Assembly: GCA_973895155.1 (NCBI GenBank)
Contig: OZ316891.1
Location: 24,304,001 to 24,368,000 of the forward strand
Length of the DNA: 64,000 bases
Origin: Marsupella aquatica
Taxonomy: Eukaryota; Marchantiophyta
Direction of reading: 5' to 3'
A program made the position numbers and the translations under genes. Numbering within the stretch: position 1 is the first letter of the stretch; each line of letters opens with the position of its first letter. The notes under the pieces are model-generated. The model worked only from the letters and a program-made list of their open reading frames with translations. It had not been told where the DNA came from and did no database searches. Below are positions 11,019 to 20,405 of the stretch, in pieces.

Positions 11019-12239
11019 TTACCGGCCTCGACCTCTATTCCTTCTTAATGAAGCCCTGCTTAATTCTGGGATGGATATTACCATGTAATGTTCCCCCGTA
11101 ATTCTTCCATTAAGTCTTAGGACCACCAAATGAAGATCAGCACCTTCCCACCATGTAATGGAAATTATGTGTATTCCTTGTCTCCCTCGTCTAATTAGAG
11201 TCCTGGTCTGGTTTGAAGCATTCCGCAAGTTACTTACTCTGAATGAACCTAAGGATCTATGGGGAGGCATGACTAAAAGTTCACCCTAGCAATTGGCATG
11301 AAACTCCTCCAAGTATTCAATAAGCTCTTGATGTTAGGATTTCACAAATGCTTCTCAATTGTCCCATACATCATCAATATATATTAATGGCCGTGGCTCT
11401 CGGTACCCATTAAGTAAATTTTCCAAACAGTCTAAGGCATCAACCCATGGGGCCTCCATCTCATGCAATTTGTCTAAGGTTCCTTTGAATCGTTCCTCCT
11501 CTTCTCGAGAAGCTAGTATGCTTGGCTGCTTATTCTTTTTAAGCAAAAATTCCAGATCATTTTCTTCTGCTATTGGGAGTATCCTCACTCTTCCGGTCCA
11601 TTCCCTTTTTAAAACAATTACATTGACTAAGTTCTCCACGTGTGATAAATCTTTTGTCCACTTGAAATTATTTGTTCTATCTTCAAGATCCTTCCATTTT
11701 ACCACAAGCCATCCTTCTTTACAAAGAACTGTAAGCAGTTCAATAAGACGGTTTCTATCAGGAGTCATCACAGGTCTCTCCCCCTGCAGCAATGTGTTCG
11801 AATTTCTGTAAAATCCATATAGTACCTCATCAAGTCTGGTTCTCCAATTCGGGTCTCCCTTCAGGCTTTGTAAATCTGATTCCAATTCTTGCTCCAATTT
11901 TGGTTCCAAAATTTCTTCTTCAATCTGGTTTTGAGTTAAAATTGTTGGTATACATTCCAACTCAAAATCTTTATCCCAAGTGGCCTCCTGCAATGTCAAA
12001 TGACCATTTACAGAGTTTCTAAATATAAGAACACAATCATAGAAGATGTTGGTGTCCCAAGATGGTGTCTTCACCAAATCTCTACACCAAAAGTACCCCG
12101 TAACTCCAGCTTCTTCCTTGCCCTGTTTTAAGATTGAGGCTCTTCCAGAGTTACAACTGCTCTTAATGGTGTGTGTTTGGGTTTCCCTTGATAGGATTTG
12201 AGCACGTTCTCTTTTCCCAGGTCTATGTCGTCTCACCAT
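11019..12239 (-). pseudogene. 5' extra ORF between leader and gag
   Basis: A 294-codon stretch (11355-12239) and an 83-codon stretch (11019-11270) share one frame, separated by TGA, TAA and TAG codons in sequence that still reads as protein. The product is charged, without recognisable motifs; the segment around residues 95-125 is Glu-rich. A third open piece in the same frame (12282-12563) lies upstream across three stops, and could be the true N-terminus or an upstream ORF. Tat/Ogre elements carry an ORF in this position (family knowledge), but similarity to those proteins cannot be tested here. Confidence 0.6.
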
Positions 12240-12895
12240 TGGTGAAGCTTCCTGAATCCTTCAAATCGACTGGCTCTAATTTCATGCTCCGTCCTTCCTT
12301 GATCCTTCTCCTTGTACATGATTGACCATTCTAATTAATCTCCTATGTATTCTCCTTTCCGAGCCTTCTTCCACAAATGTCCAATCTTCCAAATTTGTAA
12401 TAAGAGTCGGCAGAATTGCCCTTGGTGCATTAACCATGCAGAATGGTATCATCCCAAATGCAAAAGCTTGTCCAAAGTTGAGTGTTTGAGGGGGAGTAGT
12501 ACCATCAATACTTCCTTGATTAAATGCCGATTGGAATGAGTTAAGAGGATCCATAATCAACAAACCTTCAATCTCACTGATGTTGAAATGTTAATCCCCA
12601 CTCCTATAATCTTCCTTTCCAACAAATGCCTTATGCATCCCTGAAGGGGGTTGAGAGATCATGGAGGGTTGGGCATAACACCCCTTCATATCTCAAGAAG
12701 GTCATTCTTTTGGCACCTTTTGCCTTTCTTCCTAGAATCCGAGAAGACTTGGGTTAGGTGATGATTTCCTCACAAGAGTTTCTTGCAAGAATTCCTCTCC
12801 CACGTCAAGGTCCATTCTTCTCCTTCTGGCATTAACGTCCCTTTCTTCTCTAAATCTTTCGGGTCTCAGGTCACTCCCCGGCAGCGGCGCCAAAA
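12198..12895 (-). repeat. Leader of the complete gypsy unit with primer-binding site
   Basis: Second copy of the sequence at 1-698. The tRNA-Asp-type primer site is at 12875-12892, three bases from the LTR. Confidence 0.85.
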
Positions 12896-13896
12896 TGTAG
12901 AGTAGGGTTTAGAGTAAGAATAACTATTCTTCTCTTTAATAGCCTAGATTCGTTCCCGTTAAGAGCTATTGAGACCTAAAAGATTGTAATATGATACTTT
13001 GAGTACTTTTGAGTAACATACTCAGGTTACAAGCCTTTTTAACATGCTCAGGTTTATGGAAGGAATTTTATGATACTTCCATGAAAGGTATGACGTTTGT
13101 ATCATCCATAGTGCAATCAAAAGGGGGTAAAAAGTGTTAAACAAAACCAAAAGCCAGCGGCGTGAAAACTGATAGAAGGTGAGTTATAGATGGAAATACA
13201 CCTTATCACTACATAGTAACTCATGACCAGCGGTAGTACATTAAGAATCATCGGTGTAAAAACTCATGTAAAACTGATGCCTACATATCTTCTTCAAACC
13301 CGCCATCTTTAGAAAATTATAAAAGATCAGCATAAGGTAGCCCGTATTGATTTTCTGACCTATGTCAAAGCAAGGTGGTACTAATCACTCCGAACCAACT
13401 TATTCTTTTATTCAATCCATCAGATTGCTCTTTTGGATCTATGCAATTTGTGGAATTCTAGTGGTGAATTTGCATCAGCTCCTCATTGAATACAAGAACT
13501 CTATAGTCAACACGAATCAATAGGCTTTTGCATGATCTCATGCATGCGTTTCCAGTCAGCCTATGGGTCAACCAAGCATTACTAGTCACATCAAACAGCT
13601 TTTTCTAGTAAAGGATAGTCACACACTAAGATTGAATCACAAACCATAGATTACCAAAGATTACTAAAATAGACTTCTCATTGATTTATTACTTCAAAGA
13701 GAAGGAGACTTAAAGTTGAAAGCTAATTTCATGAAAGTCATATTAAGTCTGAGGTTCAAGGAAGAATCTCTCCCTTATATATAAGAGAGATCCGCTTGAA
13801 AAACTAGATGAAAAGACATGCCTTTTCATTATGTAAAAACTAATAAGGTTAACTAGATAAAAATAACTATACTGTGTGAAAGAGGAGGTCATATCA
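12896..13896 (-). repeat. Gypsy LTR, right copy (1001 bp)
   Basis: Same ends as the LTR at 699-1699. It is the 5' LTR of the complete unit and the 3' LTR of the truncated copy to its right, because a polypurine tract (13897-13911) and 3' ORF sequence follow it. Confidence 0.9.
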
Positions 13897-14342
13897 CTTC
13901 CTTCCTTTCTTACAAAACATGGAAAATGGTCGGAACAAAGGCGGAAATCAAATTTCCGGTTAAACCTCCTTTTGAATATAAATTCCGGTTGAACCTGTTT
14001 TTACAGAATCCGGTTCATCCGTCTTGGTGTTTAACTATGGCTTCAGGAATTTCTGGCTCTTCAGGAATCTCTGGAGTGATAGTGGGAGTAGGTGCTTGGC
14101 TTTGGAGGGGTTCTATAACATAGGTCACTCCTGTGGAGGTAGTAACAATGTTGCCAGGGGGAACCGGGTTGGTAGGATACTTGCCCATGAGGGAAGTCCA
14201 ATCGAAAGGTCCGGGAGTGGTGGTAGGAATGGTCCCTGAGGAAGAGGTGAAATCAGGAGCAGTAGTATCAAGAGTGGTAGGTTCTCCTGATAGAGGGGAT
14301 GGAGAATACTGAACTGGTGTCTCCCCATCATCCTTAGCCCAG
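13897..14342 (-). pseudogene. Truncated 3' end of a third gypsy copy
   Basis: Polypurine tract plus the last ~110 codons of the 3' extra ORF, matching 1700-2145 with two substitutions seen (near 1772 and 2038). Homology stops abruptly after CCCAG at 14342. This is the breakpoint between the tandem element chain and the unrelated DNA to the right. Confidence 0.85.
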
Positions 14343-15360
14343 TTCTACAAATCTCACATGCTTTTGATCAGATTGTCTTTTTTTCCCTTCAGAAGTGGTT
14401 GTTCTTTAAATTAGTGTTCCTTTGTCACCTCCGCCCTTGCTATTTGGGTGGATTGACTCATTTGTTGATCATGCCTCTCAGTATTGAGTCATGTTCTTGT
14501 AACTCTTTGTGATTGGTAAGAGTTTTAATGCTCAACTTTTGGTTTTGTTCCTTTGTGTGGTGCAGTATGCTGCGTAAAGGCGTGGAAGGCCAGGACTATT
14601 CTCACATGCTGTGTGAAGGCCAGGACTATTCTCAGTGGTAAGTGCTGCTACACGATTATACTGTTGGACATCCTTAAGTCTCTATCGTTGTTTTGGAGCC
14701 TTTGTTAATTGGAAACTTCTTGTTATGGCATATCTGTTTGAATATATACCCTTTGATATTGGCTTTGTGAGCACATGATGAAGTGTGATCTTGGATGTGT
14801 TTGGCAGTCTAAGAAGGTGGATCGAGCTACCCCTTCTCATCTCAATAACTGGCCTAAACGTGGCATATATCCCTTTTTCTAATCCCCATCAGCGCGGAGT
14901 TGTTGAGGCTTGAGCTGGTCTGAGCAGGGTTGCTGAGCTAACTTGAAGTGCACTTGATCATAGGTAACCTGCCCTCAATCTCTGTAGTCCAGAGTGTGCT
15001 GAAGATTGCCATAGCAAGATTTGTCCTATTGTGCTTGACTATTCCTAAAGGTCATTTTATGTTCATTAACAATAACCAAAGTCTAAACTTGGAGGTCACA
15101 ACTAAAAGTTTATGGAGGATTGTAATATCCCCTTCTTCCCACAATCCTAACTCAATCCATGAATCCTTCAAGTAAGCTGTTACGGACTGTACACCTTATC
15201 AAAGAAATCATCCCTGAGGCCAGCAGCTAAGTCGTTACGGCCAGTGCATTTCCTGAATCCGTTCCATGTTGTGGAGTCCCAATAAAATCACTCCACTCCT
15301 AGGTCAGCTATCATTCCAGCAATCCCACTTTATGAAATGGATTGCATTTTATCCCTACCA
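14343..15360. other. Non-coding stretch beside the gypsy breakpoint
   Basis: No supported gene. A 30-bp-period direct duplication of AAGGCCAGGACTATTCTCA stands at about 14585-14634. Several T-rich stretches before AG could be old splice acceptors, but no exon can be defended. Confidence 0.4.
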
Positions 15361-16390
15361 GCTCAAACCATGATGTGCAATTCAACTGTCTCTCACATCG
15401 TGTCACCTTGGCCTCTCTGTGGTCAACTGAGCTAGCCTTCCTTTGAGGCAATACATTTATCAATTGCTGCATGAACCATGGCTTGTGTTGCGAAGCAATC
15501 TTTTACTCCCACTAAAGTGACCTCGATTATCCTCCCAGTCGGCCCTGTCTCTGAAAAGATTTCCATGATTTCATATAGCACAAACCATGGTTTGCACATC
15601 TTTATGTTAAGTCTAATTCCACCACTCTGACCTCAACTCACCTTCCTTTGAGGCATTACATTTTCCAAATCTGGTGCCTTGTACCTATCGTGGCACAAAC
15701 CATGGTTCGTGCTGTGAAGGGGTAATATGTGACTCCCACTATCACAACTCACATCTGGACTTGGCTGTCCTTCCAGCCAAAAAATTTATAGCAAATGGAT
15801 TTACATTTGTACTTGCAGCACAAACAAGGATTTGCACATCATGCATGTCCACCCAGTCCAATTTCTAATCTTAATGAAGCTCAATTTTGCTTTCAAGGGC
15901 ATGAACCATGGTTTGCTCTGAAGTTTATCTTCCTAGTCAATTTTTCTAGACCTTGTTGCACAAAGGGACCTATTGATATCCGAGCCTTATTACTTCATGT
16001 TCATTTTGATTGTTAGTGTTGCCATTCATTTAACGTGAAAGTCATATCATTTGCAGTGCAAACCATGGTTTGCACTACTGAGAATAAGTATCACAAGCCC
16101 TCATTGCACGAACCTTGGTTTGCAGTGTCCCCATTGATTTGTCCTGAAGTTCATTCCCTGTAACCATTTGCAGAGCAAACCATGGTTTGCAGTACAAAGA
16201 ATAAATACCAGTCACAGCTAGCTATCTTGCACAAACCTTGGTTTGCACTATCCCAGTCTGTAGTCTTTGATTCAATTCATTTAGATTCAAAGCTAACTAT
16301 TATTCCATGAACCTTTGTTTGCACTATCCCTAGTCATCTTTGATTTCATCTAGATTTAGAGCTTGCAGCATGAACCATGGTTTGATGATC
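15361..16390. repeat. Degenerate array of CCATGG-centred palindromes
   Basis: About a dozen copies of a palindrome with core GCAAACCATGGTTTGC stand 50-160 bp apart. Core hexamers are near 15368 (degenerate), 15476, 15585, 15700, 15825 (degenerate), 15906, 16063, 16113 (CCTTGG), 16180, 16236 (CCTTGG), 16312 (degenerate) and 16375. Sequence between copies is partly repeated too: CCTTCCTTTGAGGCA recurs about 208 bp apart, and GCACTATCCC recurs in the right half. The array therefore looks like a decayed tandem repeat whose palindrome has stayed the best-kept part. It ends ~190 bp before the first codons of the ParB-like gene. The same palindrome recurs singly in introns further right and nowhere else in the window. 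Confidence 0.75.
16055..16076. promoter_or_regulatory. Perfect 22-bp palindrome, best member of the array
   Basis: The 22 bases are fully self-complementary around CCATGG at 16063-16068, with arms of AGTGCAAA and their complement. At 16175-16190 the 16-bp core is also perfect. A dyad this long is typical of a dimeric DNA-binding protein site. Binding by the adjacent ParB-like product is only a hypothesis. Confidence 0.45.
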
Positions 16391-17954
16391 TACATTTTGC
16401 CAGAATCCAAACTACTCTATGCTGTCCCTGGGAGAAAATTAAGTCAAACATTTCAAAATATCTGGTTTCTTTGAACATTCAACATGTTCTTTAAAGAATA
16501 TCCTTTACACATCTTGCCGACAGTATTCTTATGATCAAATTTGTTTTTGTTGTGAAGCAGAGCGAGAACGCACATAGTCATGGCATCCGAAGGAGAAACT
16601 AGCAAAGAAGAAGCGGAAGTCTTTGGAAAAAACTGATGGAAGCCCAAAAAAAAGGAAAGCCAAAGTTAGAAAGGGTGTCATAGGAGTGAATTCCATCACT
16701 AATTTTTGTGGGAGGAAGATTACATATATTGAAATCCACCATCACCGATACTGTTGTCCGAGTTGAACAGAAAGATATGAAGCACTAGGGAGTGGTGCTT
16801 GATAAGAATGTTCTTCGGATGTGCGTCGCTTCTGAAGAGGGGACTTTGGTATTGTCAGACTCTCGAATTCTCAGTTGTGTTTATGAGAAAAATGTCAACC
16901 TGAAAGACTGTCAAGAGGCTTTGGTCCTTCTGGTCGAGGAGGATACCGTCGATGAATCACAAAACAATAGGATTTGCTATTGTTTCTCCAGAGAGGTATT
17001 TGGGATGTTTGACCAAACATACATTGAGGAAAATTGCAGATTATCTCCGGAGGCATTCTCAGCCATTTTGGATCCCACATTCCCAAAGGTTTCTACACTC
17101 ATAAATGGCCCAAGCATTGAGAGGTACATGTTATCCATCTTGGCATGGGCAAAATGCACCTTCCCGGAAACATTTTGTGTTGGAAAGAAGGAGGAACTTG
17201 AGAAGCAATCCAAGTTTGAAACAGGAGAACTTTCAAAAGTGATCACTGGAGAAAACATTGGAGATATTTGCAAGAGTTTCAATGGTGTTTATAAAAAAGC
17301 AAACATCTTTGATAGTAGAGTTTTCAATGTTGAAAATTCGAAATGCCACATTGCACCCAATGTTGTAAAATGTAGAGGACATGACCCTGATTACTCAAGG
17401 GACCTTGCCAACTCGATGAAATTTCAGTCGTTGGTAAATTTTGAGAAGCGGGTTTGTTTCCTCATCCCAGTGTTTTGGGATGAGACCAGGAGCACTGAAG
17501 TTGGCTATTGTGGGACTCCATTGTCACACCCACCAATCCTTGATCAAATTGACAATTATCATTTTTGGATAATTGGAGGCCAGCACACAGTAATAGCTTA
17601 CCGATTTCTTTTGAATGATGAATCAGTGGATGCTGCTATTCATCAAAAATGCCTTACAATTGATGCCGTGATGTTTTGGGCACCATATGATTTGGCTGGG
17701 AACCTGGTAATGATGGGATTATCAAAGACATTGAATCATGTCCATCACACAGCGATGGATGAATCCCAATTTTTCTTGATTGCAAGACAGGTCAGAGATA
17801 TTTGGAAAAGTTATGGATGTCCTCCTTTAGAGACAAACAACACCAAAGATTCAAAATGGAAGGTAAGAGTTATATATTTCATAAGTTTATTTTTATTCTT
17901 GTTTAACTTCTGCTAGTGCATCTAAATGCAATAGAATGTGAAAAGTAGAACAGT

Positions 17955-17970
17955 GTGAACCATGGTTCGT
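17955..17970. repeat. Palindrome copy in intron 1 of the ParB-like pseudogene
   Basis: GTGAACCATGGTTCG around CCATGG at 17960-17965. It lies in the intron between about 17863 and 17989. Further single copies are in the intron at 19941-19950, the intron of the next pseudogene at 22370-22380, and the downstream flank at 23506-23518. Confidence 0.6.
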
Positions 17971-19768
17971 ATCCACCTAATGATTTTAGTTGTGTGTGAA
18001 CAACACTTCTCAAAAGCAGCAATGATCGTCATCCCTTTTGCTAAAGAGGAGAATGGACAATTTAATTTGGGTGACCTTGGACCTTTCATCTTAAATATGA
18101 CAGATTCCACCTTCAACTTGTGGATGAAAGTTTACGAGATGTCAAGAGAAGGAAAATTGGTTGCTTTCAATGGGTTCTTACAGAGAGATGTTATTAAGAA
18201 AGATTCTGCTCGAGGAGCTTGGGAGGTGGCACGAAGAACATTTCGGGATTTTCTTGGTGTTGAAGATGCAGTGTTGATGAAGATTGCAAGGTATCTTCTT
18301 ACCAATAAGAAGATCTCACTAATGAAGCAATGAAGTAGCGGAATTGCAAAGAAGATAGATGCAGTTCCTATCGAAGAAGATTTCATTGCTCTTGATGAGT
18401 ATTGCGTTCAAAAGAAGCAGGATAAGGAGTTTGAGATACTGCTTTTGAAATATCTTGCAAAAGATAATATGCCTAAGGGGAAACTACGAGCGTTGCCCAT
18501 GGAGCAGAGAATTGAGAAGGTGAATGCAATGCAAGCTTTTTTTAAGCTTACTCCAGATAAAGTTGAAAAACTTCGAACTACGCTTGGACCTGCAGTAATC
18601 CCAAAATCATTAACGAAGAACACTGGAAATGACAAGTTGCAAAATCTTATGCCTGGAGTTTTTAAGAGTTTGATATGGTCAATCAGGGCTTCAGTGGATG
18701 GAAAAGGTAATCCGGTGGTTGTGAAACTTGACTCAAAACTTAGGTTTTGTTCAAATGAGGGATTTGGAACTCATGCATTTTTTTGTCCAATCATCTTGGA
18801 ATTGAAAGAAATGGCAACATTCATATTCTTGGATGCTACCATGATACCTGGAATAAGTCCCATGACACGGAAGACATATGAAGCATTCTTTGATGCAGCT
18901 TCTATGATTGGGTCCAAACCATCTCATGTCGTGGTAGTGATATCATCTGCAATCAACTCTTTCTTTGTGATGAGTGCCATTTCAGCACACCCACATTATG
19001 TTGCATTCACAACACAATACTGGACACAATCTCGACCGTCATCTTCTGCATCGACAATTTATGATGTCAATTGTCTTTTTGTAACTTATGCATTCTTCAA
19101 AGTGTCATTCACTGAAGAATGTGAGGCAGATGAGATTTCTGGAAAAATTTTGTTAAGCTTTAAGAAAGCAGGATGTTTGGAGAATTATGAAGAGACAACA
19201 GAAGATGTTGCAGAGCAGACTCAGCTTGGGAGAAAAGCAAGAGTTTCTATGATAACTTGACTTCTCAACTTGTCTCATTTGACAAGTTTTCTGTTTGTTT
19301 TGGAGATGGCCGACATCTGATCCACTCCCTTTTGGTATGAGTTTTTAAACCCCAAACCTTATAGTTGAAAGTTCATTTAATTATTCAACTATATTGAAAT
19401 CCCAAGTATTAAAACTCTCATGGTTTTGCAGAACTTGGGAGCTTGGGTACGTTCATATTGTGACGAGTCTAATCACGAAGGACTTACGCAGTTCTTTTCT
19501 TCCACAAACAAGTTTAATCATGATCAGCCTGAAGAAGCATCATGTGAACTTCGAAGTATTTTAGAGAAAAATATTGCCAGATTGATGAAGTATAATTTGG
19601 CCAAGAAGAATATGAGAGAGGACATTATTGAGCTTTGCAAAGATACCTTACACCTTGGTGAAAGTAGTATTGCTCGTGTGATCAAGGAATATGGATTGGG
19701 CGACATTCCTGAATCAGATGACAAAGTCTATGAAATGCCAACCAATGTTCCTATTGATCCACTTGGAG

Positions 19769-20325
19769 GTTAATATGACTACCATTTGTTATAAACTACC
19801 ATATTCAATAGCTAATGATGAATTAAGTAGTCAAACTTGTCATATGCCAGATATGAATCATGAATTATAAATCGATGTTCTCAAGAGAATGATGTACATG
19901 ATTTGATATAGAATGATTGATTGATGAGAATATTAGAATGAACCATGGTTGGAACAAGTTGGATGTGTGAAGTTAGATAAATTTATCAAGACAATATAAA
20001 ACCTATTATTTGGTATAGTCCAAACATTTCAAATGGATAATAATTCCAACTAGAGTTGAAGCAAATACTAATACAAACTGAACAACCCAATGATAGTTTT
20101 AACTTGTCAAATGAATTGCTTAAATTATATAAATAGATTAACTTACTCTGGAATTTTGTGAAAAATTAGATTAGTACTTAACATAATATAGAAAACACTT
20201 GTCTAATACATCATGCAGTCATTGAAATTAGGCAAAGCAAACTAATAGCGATATTTAATAAATAAAAATAATTGGAAGTTTATTGGTTCACCATATTTAT
20301 CTATTGTTTGTTGTTTTGGTTGTAG
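19769..20325 (+). other. Intron 3 of the ParB-like pseudogene
   Basis: AT-rich, starting GTTAAT after an exon ending GGAG and ending TTGTTTTGGTTGTAG. Joining the flanks restores frame into an acidic tail (GDKTNSIEDENKDEDEEDN). It contains one palindrome copy near 19943 and no ORF. Confidence 0.6.
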
Positions 20326-20405
20326 GAGATAAAACCAATTCTATTGAGGACGAGAACAAGGATGAGGACGAAGAGGATAACATTGATTCCCCGAATGCTT
20401 GGTAG

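Larger units (their letters stand above)
1..14342 (-). mobile_element. Tandem Ty3/gypsy retrotransposon, non-chromodomain type, with shared LTRs
   Basis: Read on the minus strand, the order is LTR (12896-13896), primer-binding site, leader, extra ORF (to 11019), gag, protease, RT, RNase H, integrase, a second extra ORF (1818-3434), polypurine tract and LTR (699-1699). Integrase follows RT/RNase H, which is the gypsy order. RT wording, the Asp-Gly-Gly-Ser protease site, the tRNA-Asp-like primer site and the lack of a chromodomain point to the Athila/Tat side of plant gypsy elements (family knowledge). Bases 1-698 repeat the leader and 13897-14342 repeat the end of the 3' extra ORF. The window therefore holds one full LTR-internal-LTR unit inside a tandem chain that is truncated at 14342. 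gag, pol and the 5' extra ORF all carry stops or frameshifts. Confidence 0.9.
16579..20405 (+). pseudogene. Decayed multi-exon gene: ParB-like domain plus methyltransferase-like domain (copy 1)
   Basis: Exon 1 (about 16579-17862) starts with a Lys/Arg-rich stretch with KKKRK and PKKRK words, likely a nuclear localisation signal. It later has RGHDPDYSRDLANSMKF and IIGGQHTVIAYR, resembling the ParB/sulfiredoxin GGxHR loop with Thr for Arg. Exon 2 (about 17990-19334) includes FIFLDATMIPG followed by a helix and SHVVVVISS, resembling motif IV strand-loop of beta-class N4/N6 methyltransferases with DPPY lost. Its end has FGDGR, resembling SAM motif I placed C-terminally as in permuted enzymes. Exon 3 (19432-19768) and exon 4 (20326-20405) continue in phase to an acidic tail. 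Breaks: a frame change near 16705, TAG at 16786, an exon 1-2 phase mismatch, TGA at 18331 and a frame change near 19245. No domain search was possible; the assignment rests on motifs and on likeness to the gene at 60061-63581. Confidence 0.55.

Noticed and set aside
11355-11811. Long antisense frames opposite the gypsy, copia and giant-LTR ORFs
   Set aside because: They mirror codon structure of the real ORFs and have no domain logic of their own.
15361-16390. Palindrome array as a CRISPR
   Set aside because: Repeats are degenerate, self-complementary and unevenly spaced, spacers are themselves repetitive, and the genome is eukaryotic.
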